Assembly: GCA_046759185.1 (NCBI GenBank)
Contig: JBHIBO010000004.1
Span: forward strand, 1-64,000
DNA length: 64,000 nt
DNA from: JAJISK01 sp046759185
Lineage (GTDB): Archaea; Thermoplasmatota; Thermoplasmata; RBG-16-68-12; JAJISG01
Reading direction: 5' to 3'
How positions within the stretch are numbered: the first letter of the stretch is position 1; each line of letters starts with the position of its first letter. Made by a program: the position numbers and the translations under genes. The notes beneath the pieces were generated by a model, which saw only the letters and a program-made list of their open reading frames with translations, did no database searches and was not told where the DNA came from. Shown here one piece after another: positions 25,744 through 33,501 of this stretch.

Positions 25744-25910
25744 CCCCAGGCGAGGGAACGCGATGTGTGTCTTGCCTCCTGTCTCGTCTTCGGCTCACAC
25801 ATGCGGAAGCCCTTGCACGCCTGGGCGAAAGTCCCAGGGCGAAGCAGTCAAATAACCGGCCTCCTTGGGATGGGCCGGGCAGAGCGCCGACGACCGGATG
25901 CGTATCCGGT
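25744..25910 (+). ncRNA. Candidate structured RNA or cis-regulatory leader upstream of the rhodanese gene
   Basis: This non-coding stretch folds well by eye. One long hairpin consists of CCCAGGCG (25745-25752) with CGCCTGGG (25818-25825), AGGG (25753-25756) with CCCT (25810-25813), and CGC-G-ATGTGTG (25759-25769) with CACACAT-GCG (25796-25805). The 3' strand can instead pair with CCCAGG at 25833-25838 across a CGAAAGT loop. Two further hairpins follow: CCGGCC/GGCCGG (25856-25861 with 25873-25878) and ACCGGAT/ATCCGGT (25893-25899 with 25904-25910). It is not a recognisable tRNA, 5S, SRP or RNase P RNA. Confidence 0.5.
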
Positions 25911-25944
25911 AAAGGTGGGATTTCGAGGCCCGAGGGTGACGTGC

Positions 25945-26277
25945 ATGGTGACGATCCTAAGCGCGCAGGAGCTCAAAGCGAAGATCGATCGCGGCGACAA
26001 CTTCAAACTCGTCATGACGATGAACGAGTGGCACTACGAGGCCGAGCACATCCCCGGTTCCTTTTGGGTGGCCGACAAGGACCGAGCCCAGGCCCTTCTG
26101 GACCCCGACGACGAGATCGTCTGCTACTGCTCCGACAGGTCCTGCTCGGCGAGTCGGGTGGTGTCGAACGTCTTGGAGAAATCCGGCTTCCAACACGTCT
26201 ACCACTTCGACGGCGGGCTGCAGGAGTGGAGAAAGGCTGGCTATCCCATTGAGGGGACAGCGGCCGCCTCCGCCTAG
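25945..26277 (+). CDS. Rhodanese-like domain protein
   Basis: 110 residues, a single rhodanese domain. EYEAEHIPGS-type entry (HYEAEHIPGSFWVAD) and an active-site loop VCYCSDRSCSASRVVSNVLEKSGF, in which the Cys of YCSDRSCSASR sits where the persulfide-forming Cys is expected; two extra Cys are nearby. The C-terminal FDGGLQEWRKAGYPIEG is canonical. ATG 25945 has GAGGGTGA upstream. An upstream extension to 25738 would pass through the structured RNA region and is rejected. Substrate unknown. Confidence 0.82.
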   Translation: MVTILSAQELKAKIDRGDNFKLVMTMNEWHYEAEHIPGSFWVADKDRAQALLDPDDEIVCYCSDRSCSASRVVSNVLEKSGFQHVYHFDGGLQEWRKAGYPIEGTAAASA

Positions 26278-26453
26278 ATTGGCTCTACTCCCCGCGCCGG
26301 ACTGGCTGAGTGGCCAGAGAGACGGGAAAAACCCTGCGGGAGGACGAAGGGGAGGGGTGCCTGAGGGCACTGGACCGGAACACTTTCACACACCTCCTCT
26401 CCGAAGGTTTAAGGGACGGAGGGGAGTGGAACAGGCCATCGGAGGGAAGGTAA

Positions 26454-26834
26454 TTGGCCGAAGCACCCAAACTCGGTAGCATTGTTCACATCGAACTCCC
26501 CATCAAGGACACGGATCGGGCGAAGAAGTTCTACGGGGACCTCTTTGGATGGACGTTCCAGGACATTCCCGAGATGAACTACACGCTCTTTGAGCCCGCG
26601 AACCCCCCCGGTGGGGGCATGTTCATTCCGCAAGAGGGTCAGTTCGCGCCTCAGGGCGTCCTGAACTACATCCTCGTGGAAGACACCGACGCGAAGGCGA
26701 AGGAAATCGAGGCCGCGGGAGGCGAGATCCTCGTGCCCACCACGGAGGTACCCGGAAACGGCTGGTTCGTGGTCTTCAGAGATCCCGAGGGCTCCGTTCT
26801 GGCGATATGGAAGGCGGCCGAGGAGCAGGAGTAA
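26454..26834 (+). CDS. VOC (glyoxalase/bleomycin-resistance) family protein
   Basis: 126 residues from TTG 26454 with SD GGAGGGAAGG. Two beta-alpha-beta-beta-beta modules: VHIELPIKDTDRAKKFYGDLFGW in the first, LVEDTDAKAKEIEAAGGEI and FVVFRDPEGSVLAIWKA in the second. This sub-type often has predicted lyase or dioxygenase annotation, but the ligand is unknown. A TTTAAG box at about 26408-26413 would give a short leader, which is unusual here and agrees with the clear SD. Confidence 0.8.
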   Translation: MAEAPKLGSIVHIELPIKDTDRAKKFYGDLFGWTFQDIPEMNYTLFEPANPPGGGMFIPQEGQFAPQGVLNYILVEDTDAKAKEIEAAGGEILVPTTEVPGNGWFVVFRDPEGSVLAIWKAAEEQE

Positions 26835-26900
26835 GCTCACAAAGCTAGCCCCTTCGATTCATTGAGGGGAGCCCTGCGAAACAGTCAGTCAGCGGAAGCT

Positions 26901-27200
26901 CTAGACGGACGCGATCGGTTCAAAGACCAGGAGTTCCCCCGTCTCAGGGTCGAACCGCAGACGAAACCGATACGCCTCAGCTCCTCGGAGGGCGGCGCAC
27001 TGTCGGCCGCGGTAGTCTCCCTCGATTTGAATCTGATCCAGGGCCTCCCACCCCGTGCGCCGTTTCACCTCTTGGACCACGTTGTCGAAGGCACGGGCAC
27101 ACACCCAGCAACAGAAGAACATGCGATGGCCATCGACCTCCTCCCAATGATCCCCCCACTCGGAATCGCACAGGGCACAGGCCGCCTCAGGCACCTTCAT
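26901..27200 (-). CDS. Small zinc-binding protein resembling Thermoplasma Ta0938
   Basis: 99 residues. The N-terminus carries ACALCDSEWGDHWEEVDG and FFCCWVCARAF, two C-x2-C pairs that should bind one zinc; the rest is an alpha/beta domain (ALDQIQIEGDYRGRQC, YRFRLRFDPETGELLVFEP). The pattern matches my memory of the Ta0938 family from Thermoplasma, whose function is unknown. Its start overlaps the end of the zinc-finger/TenA-like gene by 14 bases, so the two are coupled and probably work together. Confidence 0.65.
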   Translation of the reverse strand: MKVPEAACALCDSEWGDHWEEVDGHRMFFCCWVCARAFDNVVQEVKRRTGWEALDQIQIEGDYRGRQCAALRGAEAYRFRLRFDPETGELLVFEPIASV

Positions 27201-28074
27201 AGTCCTTCCCCCGTTCGAGCCGGGCGTTCAGATAGACGTCGAAAGCCTCCAACGATTGCAGGTACGCGGCCCTGACTCGATCCTCCAGGCCAAACTCCTT
27301 CGCGTACTTCTCCACCAGGGCGAGGGCCTCTTCGGAGTGGGCCACGTCCGCCTCGTATCCCTCGCGCAGGAAGTCCTTCACGGCCTGCGGGACCGCCTTA
27401 TCCTTGAGGAGTCCGGGATCGAAGTAGCGCATGGAGGCTCCTTCCTTCACCAGATCACGGTGGGCGATGAGCTCGAGGCCATGCATGGCCGCCATCACCT
27501 CGACCCAGTGGCCGCGTTCCGCCAGCTTCGCCCAGTAGTTCAACGCCTGCTTCGTCTGGGGCAAAGGACTAGTGGACAAGACTTCCTCCCGCGGGAGGCC
27601 CAGGGCCTCCCCCATCCGAAGGAGGAGTTCATAATGCGCTGGTGCATCAGGTCCCTGTCCGCCGAACTCCGTGACGATGTTGTCGATTTCGTAAAGGGTC
27701 ACGTCCTTACGATCCGTTTTGGCGATAACGCTAGCAGCCGAGCGGACCCATTGGCGAAGGAAGTGCTGGTGCTCCACGACGTACCCGAGGAGCGTGGCCC
27801 GTGTGGGACGCTGCAGGGCCAGGACGAAGGGATGCGGTCTGGGGCCGTAGAACTTCTGGATGAACGTCCACTTCATCCAGGAAGCCAGGTTGGCAGCATC
27901 GGTCTCAAAGGCCTCCAGCCGCTCCGCCAGCTCCTCTTCTCCCACCCTCCGTTTAGTGATGTTCCGGTTCAGCCACATGACGTGCCCCGGATCGCTTCCG
28001 CCCGTCTCCTTGAGGAAGTGACGGGCCAGGGCTGGGTACTTCTCAAACGACCGGCTGCACACGACGCATCGCAC
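27187..28074 (-). CDS. C2H2-like zinc finger fused to a TenA/CADD-like (heme-oxygenase fold) domain
   Basis: 295 residues from GTG. The first 32 residues (CVVC, then SFEKYPALARH and GHVMW) form a C-x2-C...H...H finger. The remainder is helical and similar to TenA/PqqC/CADD proteins: LGYVVEHQHFLRQWV, PAHYELLLRMGEALGL, then VAHSEEALALVEKYA. The His/Glu-rich helices fit the non-heme diiron (HDO/CADD-like) branch better than thiaminases, but ligands should be checked by alignment. Downstream partner is the Ta0938-like gene (14-base overlap). A CCTTAAGG box lies about 38 bases upstream. Confidence 0.65.
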   Translation of the reverse strand: MRCVVCSRSFEKYPALARHFLKETGGSDPGHVMWLNRNITKRRVGEEELAERLEAFETDAANLASWMKWTFIQKFYGPRPHPFVLALQRPTRATLLGYVVEHQHFLRQWVRSAASVIAKTDRKDVTLYEIDNIVTEFGGQGPDAPAHYELLLRMGEALGLPREEVLSTSPLPQTKQALNYWAKLAERGHWVEVMAAMHGLELIAHRDLVKEGASMRYFDPGLLKDKAVPQAVKDFLREGYEADVAHSEEALALVEKYAKEFGLEDRVRAAYLQSLEAFDVYLNARLERGKDYEGA

Positions 28075-28149
28075 GTTGGTTCCCCGGGGAGGGATGTACG
28101 CTAGGACCTGCCTTAAGGTTGACTCGATAGGACCGGCGATGCGGCCACA

Positions 28150-28365
28150 TCAGAACGGGAATGTCTCGGGGAGCCGTGCCCGGAGGGCCTGGTACGCCTC
28201 CGAATCCCCGAACTTCTCGCGCAGGCGATCCAAGCGGGCCTTGACAACTTCCGGGGTGAGGCCACGGGCACTCGAGACCATGCGGACGGTCTCCTCGAAG
28301 TCCTCCCCGCAGACTTCGTAGCAATTCCCCATGCCTGTCAGCAGCTCCCGGTCGGAAGCGTTCAC
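28150..28365 (-). CDS. Small hypothetical helical protein
   Basis: 71 residues from GTG 28365. Helical, with GNCYEVCGEDFEETVRMVSSARGLTPEVVKARLDRLREKFG in the centre (span about 13-53); the second part resembles a helix-turn-helix-like or three-helix segment. Two Cys are close together. A TTAACG box about 26-30 bases upstream supports a leaderless start here. It precedes the zinc-finger/TenA-like gene by 75 bases on the same strand. Confidence 0.5.
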   Translation of the reverse strand: MNASDRELLTGMGNCYEVCGEDFEETVRMVSSARGLTPEVVKARLDRLREKFGDSEAYQALRARLPETFPF

Positions 28366-28475
28366 GTCGGAACATAGGCTGTGGACGCGTTAAGCCCTTT
28401 CCGGCAACAGGAGGAGGGTGGGACCGACGACCCTATTTACGGTCGGTGGGATGGTGAGACCCGGAGGAACCGTCG

Positions 28476-29222
28476 ATGGGGCGACGCATGGACCCCGAGG
28501 GTGTCGAGCTCGAGACGCTGGGCCGCTTGGTCTCGCTGGGATGGGGACGCCTTCTGGACGTGGGCTGCGGGGAGGGACGACTCACGGCTCGCCTCGCCAC
28601 GTTGGCAAGGGAGACCGTGGGCATCGACCCGGTGGCCGCCGACGTCGCGCGAGGGTGGGGCACCATGCCCTCCGATCTTCGCCGTCGCATGAGTCTCCAC
28701 GTCGGAACGGGGGAACACCTCCCCTTCCGCGACGGTGCCTTCGACGTCGTGTTCTTCTCGTGGTCCCTTTGCTGCATGGCCTCCACCGCCAGCATGAAGG
28801 AGGCCCTCCACGAAGCGTGGCGTGTCCTGAGGCCCGAGGGGTACCTGGTGAGTCTCCAACCCTCCCTCTACCAGCCCTTCGCTCGGGGCGAGGTGACCTA
28901 CCTGATCACGGGAGAGAAGGACGATCTCGTCATGAGCGAAGGGAGCGCCCTGGTTTCCGATGCGCGGTTTGCCCTGGAGCGCACGACCCTCTACGATGGG
29001 AAGTTCGATCTCATGGGGGAAGCGGAGTTCGAGGTTCGCACCTACTACGACACGGAGGAGGAACTCCTAGAGCGTCTGGTTCAAGGTCGGGAGGCGGCCT
29101 ACGAGGCTCTCGCCGAGGAGACGAGGGCAGAGATCCAGCAACGCCTGAAGGCGCTTCGGACCCCGGACGGCGTCTTGCGGAGCGAGAACGCGATCCTCAC
29201 GGCCCTGCGCCGATCTAGCTAG
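28476..29222 (+). CDS. Class I SAM-dependent methyltransferase
   Basis: 248 residues. Rossmann motif I is LLDVGCGEGRLTARLA, motif II acidic end VGIDPVAADVA, motif IV FDVVFFSWSLCCM and post-motif EAWRVLRPEGYLVSLQP, so it is a methyltransferase of the UbiE/Methyltransf_11 type. The substrate-binding C-terminal half is not diagnostic. Divergent from the small gene at 28365. Confidence 0.82.
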   Translation: MGRRMDPEGVELETLGRLVSLGWGRLLDVGCGEGRLTARLATLARETVGIDPVAADVARGWGTMPSDLRRRMSLHVGTGEHLPFRDGAFDVVFFSWSLCCMASTASMKEALHEAWRVLRPEGYLVSLQPSLYQPFARGEVTYLITGEKDDLVMSEGSALVSDARFALERTTLYDGKFDLMGEAEFEVRTYYDTEEELLERLVQGREAAYEALAEETRAEIQQRLKALRTPDGVLRSENAILTALRRSS

Positions 29223-29304
29223 GGAAATCAGATTCAAGGCCTTGACGGAGCCTTTAGGACCCTGAACGAGACCAGAATGCCCTGACCAAGGGCCCGGCAC
29301 GCAC

Positions 29305-29622
29305 TCACAGGTCGCTGACGAACCGCGTCATGATGGCGACCTCCCCCTCGAATCGGGCCGTCGCCGCCGGCGAGTACCAGATGTCCGCCAGGTGGGGGGC
29401 GGCTCGAAGACAGGCGTCCCGGATGTCGGCCCCCGAGACGCTCCGCAGGACCTCCAGGGCCTGGTCCTTGAAGTTCTTCAGGAACTCCCGGTTGGGCTCG
29501 AAGAGGATGTCCACGATGCTCATCTTCCCCTCGAGCCAGTCCGCGATCGCGTCGGGGGGGGCGGCGCCCACGCCGGTCTCGATCTGCTGCAGGAGGAAAT
29601 CCCTCGGGCCGCCGGACATCAT
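29305..29622 (-). CDS. Hypothetical protein
   Basis: 105 residues, mostly helical, with an ADWLEGKMSIVDILFEPNREFLKNFKDQALEVL central region (span about 27-60) and a C-terminal HLADIWYSPAATARFEGEVAIMTRFV. Starts with tandem ATG. Not recognised. It is downstream of the sulfite-oxidase-like gene on the same strand (47 bases), so it may be co-transcribed with it. Confidence 0.5.
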   Translation of the reverse strand: MMSGGPRDFLLQQIETGVGAAPPDAIADWLEGKMSIVDILFEPNREFLKNFKDQALEVLRSVSGADIRDACLRAAPHLADIWYSPAATARFEGEVAIMTRFVSDL

Positions 29623-29669
29623 CGCCTCGTTCTAGGGGATGGGGGTCTTAAGGATTGCCGCTCCGGTTC

Positions 29670-31202
29670 TCAACGTGCCACGTTTAGGACGATGGCATCG
29701 TAGCCGGAGGCCCCGTTGGGGAAGGGAGCTGCGGGCGTGGGCTCCTGGGGTCGGCCCTCTCCGTCGACCAGGCGGGCCAGGATCCGGAAGGAGCCACCGG
29801 CCGGTGGATTCCAGTCGAAGGTCCACAAGACCCAGGTCAGCTGGGAGAGGGGAGGTGTTCGGAGGGTCGCGGGGGACCACGATGCGCCCCCGTCCGTGCT
29901 CACCTCGACCCGGGAGACCCCTTTCGTCCCCGCGAAGGCCACGCCCCCGAGGGCAACGGGCGGGGTGACCACCGCATCTGGACGCGGCGTCGCGATGATG
30001 ACTTTGGGCCGAATCTCCCCCTGGTTCGTCCAGCCCTTGCGCTGCCAAAATCCCAGGAACTCCCCCTCGACGAGGGAGATGCGGGTCAGCCACTTGGCAG
30101 AGAACATGCCGTACAGGTCCGGGACCACCACACGGGCCGGAAACCCGTGGTTCGGTGGCAGGGCGACACCGTTCATCCCGAGGGCGACGAGCGTGGTGGC
30201 CTCCTCGGCCTTGGCCCGGGGGATGGCCACAGTGTACTCGTCGGCGCACGTGAAGGCGACCCAATCGGCCTTGGCGTCAGGGTCGGCATCCTCCAGGAGG
30301 GCCGCCAGACGCACCCCCTCCCAGCGCGCCGTGCTGATGAGGTCGCCTCCGATCTCGTTGCTCACACACTCGAGGGTGATGGTTTCAACGGCCTGGGCCC
30401 GGGCCTGCAGGTCCGCGTACGTGTAGCTACGCGGTGTGGCGACGAGGCCCTCGACCACCAACCGCCAGGACGCCTGGTCGACGACGGGGTCGGCGACGTT
30501 TTTCGTGACGACGTAGAACTCCCCCGTGGGCGTCACCTCCTTCTCCACCATCTCCCCCACAGAGCCGAAGGTGAGGCGCCGTCGGCCCCCAAACAGGCTT
30601 CCCAAGCCCACGAAGGCCAGGGCCGCCACGGCGACGGCCGCCGCCACGCCGGCGACAAACTGCCGCCGGGAGAACCGGAACCCCTCGGGGTGGCGGGCTC
30701 CCACCTCCACCAGGAAGTAGTCGAGGACGGCTGCGTAGATCCACCCCGCGATGAGCTGGCTGAAGACGGACGGGCCCACCCCGACGGCGGTGCCGCTCCC
30801 TAGGATGCCCCCTCCCAAGAGGGGAAGCGCCATCAGGAGGACCGCGGCCGCGTAGCCGAAGGCGAACACAGCGATGGCGATCCATCGCCGTCGGAGCCGG
30901 GTCCCGAGCCAGGGGAAGGGCAGCGCGAAGAGCCCCGAGACCACCAAGGTAAGGAGGAGGGCGACCACCAGGCCGAGTGCCTTGGCGCCTTCTCCCATGG
31001 TCTGAATGAAGAAGGACTCGATGGAGCCGGGAATCGCATCGACCACGAAGTCCAGGGCCACTTCGGGGAGAAAGACGCCCAGGCCCAGAAGCCACAAGAC
31101 GTACGTGACGGCAAGCGCACCAGCCCCCGCTACGAGGCCGGCCCCGAAGCGTCCCCAAGGAAGGCCTCGGATCCAGGCACCCAGGCCCTGACGGGGCCCC
31201 AT
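29670..31202 (-). CDS. Membrane-anchored sulfite-oxidase-like molybdopterin protein
   Basis: 510 residues. About four N-terminal transmembrane helices (within 15-165) precede FSRRQF (about residue 176), a twin-arginine-like motif with a following hydrophobic stretch. The C-terminal ~300 residues are a sulfite-oxidase/YedY-type Mo domain: TLECVSNEIGGDLI with the Mo-ligating Cys (about residue 277), NHGFPARVVVPDLYGM, and the C-terminal dimerisation Ig-like domain (VSTDGGASWSPA). Probably an exported or outward-facing oxidoreductase; the substrate could be sulfite, a sulfoxide or another. A TTATAG box 26 bases before ATG 31202 indicates a leaderless transcript. Confidence 0.82.
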   Translation of the reverse strand: MGPRQGLGAWIRGLPWGRFGAGLVAGAGALAVTYVLWLLGLGVFLPEVALDFVVDAIPGSIESFFIQTMGEGAKALGLVVALLLTLVVSGLFALPFPWLGTRLRRRWIAIAVFAFGYAAAVLLMALPLLGGGILGSGTAVGVGPSVFSQLIAGWIYAAVLDYFLVEVGARHPEGFRFSRRQFVAGVAAAVAVAALAFVGLGSLFGGRRRLTFGSVGEMVEKEVTPTGEFYVVTKNVADPVVDQASWRLVVEGLVATPRSYTYADLQARAQAVETITLECVSNEIGGDLISTARWEGVRLAALLEDADPDAKADWVAFTCADEYTVAIPRAKAEEATTLVALGMNGVALPPNHGFPARVVVPDLYGMFSAKWLTRISLVEGEFLGFWQRKGWTNQGEIRPKVIIATPRPDAVVTPPVALGGVAFAGTKGVSRVEVSTDGGASWSPATLRTPPLSQLTWVLWTFDWNPPAGGSFRILARLVDGEGRPQEPTPAAPFPNGASGYDAIVLNVAR

Positions 31203-31223
31203 TGTCCACGAAAGGAACCTGGG

Positions 31224-31231
31224 CTATAACG
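31224..31231 (-). promoter_or_regulatory. TATA-like box of the sulfite-oxidase-like gene
   Basis: GTTATAGC on the minus strand, centred about 26 bases before ATG 31202; no SD follows, fitting leaderless transcription. Confidence 0.45.
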
Positions 31232-31293
31232 TCTTTCGGCCTTGAAGGACGAGGGTGTGAAACCTTTTCAGGAGGGGCGGACGTCGTGAGCTC

Positions 31294-31473
31294 ATGCGCC
31301 CCATTCTCGTCGTCCTCGGGGCTCTGACTCTGATCATGGGCATCGTGTTCGCCCTGCAAGGGGCCGGCCTCGTCCCGACGACGTTCATGACCGGGCCGAC
31401 GTGGATCGCCATCGGATCGGGGGTCGCCGTCCTCGGCGTGGCGCTCACGGTCCTCGGGGCCCGGACCGGCTGA
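31294..31473 (+). CDS. Small two-helix membrane protein
   Basis: 59 residues. Two transmembrane helices (about 3-24 and 35-55) separated by LVPTTFMTGPTW. The pattern, a helix ending in ALQGAGL, a short FMTG loop and a WIAIG-starting second helix, matches a small membrane family common in bacteria and archaea that has no known function. It starts at ATG 31294 and is divergent from the sulfite-oxidase-like gene. Confidence 0.65.
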   Translation: MRPILVVLGALTLIMGIVFALQGAGLVPTTFMTGPTWIAIGSGVAVLGVALTVLGARTG

Positions 31474-31562
31474 CAACGTCGGTGTGGCCGGATCTTCGCC
31501 GCCGCGAAAGCCCTGGCCACGCAAGGCTCATCCTTTTGGCCCCACGGAACCTCCCACCGCTC

Positions 31563-32165
31563 ATGCCCTCGGTGGGGGAGTCCCACTCTTCAAGGGAGTC
31601 GGGCCTCCAGTTTCCTCGGAGCGTCAGAGAGCACCCGGGGGCGTGGGCGGGCCTCGTTAGCGGAGTCGTCTACCTCACCCTCGGAGTCCTCCTCCTGGTG
31701 CCGCGAGGCTCCCCTCCCGCCCCCGAACTCGGTCCGCCGCTCTCCGTGCTGACGGCCATTGCCAACGCGCTGACGTTCTCCTTCCTAGCCGTGGGATGGG
31801 TGGCCATCCGGGCGGGGAACCGGCTTCGCCACCGGACCTTCATGGAGCTCGCCTTCGTCTCCATCGTCTCCTTCTTGGCCTTGTACGTGACCCGCCAGTC
31901 CCTTTCGGGCACCCTCGCCTTCGGAGGACCCGAGGCGCTGCTCCTGGGGGTGTACCTGCCCCTCCTGATCCTCCATCTGGCCATCTCCGCCGCTACCGTT
32001 CCCCCCGTCATCTACAACTTTCTCGTCGGATTGAGTCGGCCCTTGAACCGCGTGGGGGCAACCCTCCACCCGCGTGTCGGTCGGATCATCGTACCCTTGT
32101 GGATGGCCAGCTCGCTCATGGGGCTCCTGGTCTTCGCCCTCCTTCGCCTTTACCCCGTCGCCTAG
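31563..32165 (+). CDS. DUF420 family membrane protein
   Basis: 200 residues with five to six transmembrane helices. The DUF420 signature is visible: YLPLLILHLAISAATVPPVIYNFLV with the His in helix 4, then LHPRVGRIIVPLWMASSLMGLLVFALL at the end. The family lies near heme/copper oxidase or SCO-type genes in other organisms; a role in respiratory-chain assembly is only inferred. ATG 31563 is chosen because upstream codons cover the previous small gene. Confidence 0.75.
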   Translation: MPSVGESHSSRESGLQFPRSVREHPGAWAGLVSGVVYLTLGVLLLVPRGSPPAPELGPPLSVLTAIANALTFSFLAVGWVAIRAGNRLRHRTFMELAFVSIVSFLALYVTRQSLSGTLAFGGPEALLLGVYLPLLILHLAISAATVPPVIYNFLVGLSRPLNRVGATLHPRVGRIIVPLWMASSLMGLLVFALLRLYPVA

Positions 32166-32223
32166 GCCACCGAGGCCCGACAACCTTTATTCTCGGGGGG
32201 CCTCCGAGACCCGGGCAGGCCTC

Positions 32224-32739
32224 ATGCGTTCAGGTGAGATTGTCTCCATCCACGTCGCCCCGGAGGCCGAGGCGAAGATGCGGTCCCTAAGCGAGGTCCG
32301 GGCCGTGGCGGGACGTGGCCTTGAGGGGGACCGTTACTTCCACAAGAAGGGCTTCTACTCCCAACGGCAGGACCCCGACCGCCAGCTCACGCTCATTGAG
32401 AGGGAAGCCCTCGATGCCCTCGAACGGGATTACGACACGGATCTCGATCCTGGGGACGCGCGACGCAACCTTGTCACACGAGGAGTTCCCTTGAATCACT
32501 TCGTGGGACGCATCTTCCGGGTGGGGAAGGTTCAGCTTCGCGGACTCCGGCTCTGCGAACCGTGCCGCCACCTCGCGGGGCTGGTTCACAAAGACGTGGT
32601 GCCCGGGCTCGTCCATCGCGGGGGGCTTCGGGCAGAGATCCTGACGACCGGGATTCTCCGCGTCGGCGACGTCCTGGAGGAGGCCTCGGATCCTAAGGAG
32701 ACGAGACCGGCTGAGCCCCATCCCGGAGACGTGCGATAA
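32224..32739 (+). CDS. MOSC domain protein
   Basis: 171 residues. The MOSC core is present: GRGLEGDRYFHKKG, ARRNLVTRGVPLNHFVGRIFRVG, and LRLCEPCRHLAGL with the conserved Cys thought to carry sulfur or molybdenum in MOSC proteins. It lacks the N-terminal beta-barrel of mARC, so it is a stand-alone MOSC sulfur carrier. Close to the molybdoenzyme at 29.7-31.2 kb. A TTTATT box at about 32185-32190 gives a transcript starting near ATG 32224. Confidence 0.82.
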   Translation: MRSGEIVSIHVAPEAEAKMRSLSEVRAVAGRGLEGDRYFHKKGFYSQRQDPDRQLTLIEREALDALERDYDTDLDPGDARRNLVTRGVPLNHFVGRIFRVGKVQLRGLRLCEPCRHLAGLVHKDVVPGLVHRGGLRAEILTTGILRVGDVLEEASDPKETRPAEPHPGDVR

Positions 32740-32780
32740 AAGGCTTATAGCAGGGTCCCCGTGGGACCGCGAGGCCTAAG

Positions 32781-33317
32781 ATGTCGCGGGGAGGCCGGAT
32801 TATGATCATTGGAGGTGTGGTCCTCCTCGTTGGAATCGGCCTTTTTGCATTTGGGTTTGCCAGCCTGATCTCCGGCTTCACGCCTCAACCGACGACCCTC
32901 TCCGCGGGTGCCTACCTGAACCGGACCACTGACGCGCAGGCCGTCGGCTCGGTCATCACGTACCTCGTGGAAATCCAGGGTTTCTCCGCCGGCGACGAGG
33001 TGACCGTCTTCGTTCAGCTCCCCGCTGGCGGGGAGGCACAGCGGACGACGCTGAACACCACGGGCGCCTTGACCCAGTTTTACATCACGACGGAAGCCGG
33101 CGCCCACGCCATTGTGATTCAGAACACGGGTTCGCTAAGCGTGGATATCTCCTCCGCGGCGGCCGCCATCGACGGGACGGCCTTGACCCTCGTCTCTATC
33201 GGCACCTACGCCGGGATCGCTGGGTTCATCGTCCTGATCGTCGGGCTCATTCTCTGGAACGTAGACCGGCGGAGACGACCCAGGCCAACCATGGAGATGC
33301 CCCCGCCACCCTCATAG
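32781..33317 (+). CDS. Membrane protein with extracytoplasmic beta domain
   Basis: 178 residues: an N-terminal helix (about 7-31), a beta-rich outside domain (about 35-135, GFSAGDEVTVFVQLPAGG and ITTEAGAHAIVIQNTG), a second helix (about 139-159) and a basic/Pro tail (DRRRRPRPTMEMPPPP). The same topology is seen in the 43288 gene. Such domains recall emp24/GOLD-like sandwiches, but this is only an impression. A CTTATAG box lies about 35 bases upstream. Confidence 0.55.
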   Translation: MSRGGRIMIIGGVVLLVGIGLFAFGFASLISGFTPQPTTLSAGAYLNRTTDAQAVGSVITYLVEIQGFSAGDEVTVFVQLPAGGEAQRTTLNTTGALTQFYITTEAGAHAIVIQNTGSLSVDISSAAAAIDGTALTLVSIGTYAGIAGFIVLIVGLILWNVDRRRRPRPTMEMPPPPS

Positions 33318-33501
33318 GCCCCCCCTTAGGCTGGCCCTACTGCGCTACCAGGGCTTCAGGAATCGCGGAGGTTCAGGTAGGGTCCTGGCAGACGGCCTGC
33401 CTGGGCAACCTTCCTGGCGACTTCTCGGAGGGTGTATGACGAGCCGCCGCCCGGCCGACGGGCGAGTCGACCTATTAAGGGCGGCCTCCCGTTGGGCTTC
33501 C

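Noticed and set aside
25744..25910. RNase P, SRP or cobalamin-riboswitch identity for the structured stretch
   Set aside because: GAAAGTCC recalls RNase P CR-I, but the other conserved blocks, the SRP S-domain and the B12 box are absent.
26295..26400. tRNA-Ser/Leu-like GGCTGAGTGGCC segment
   Set aside because: It has a small hairpin but no T arm or matching acceptor stem, so it is not a tRNA.
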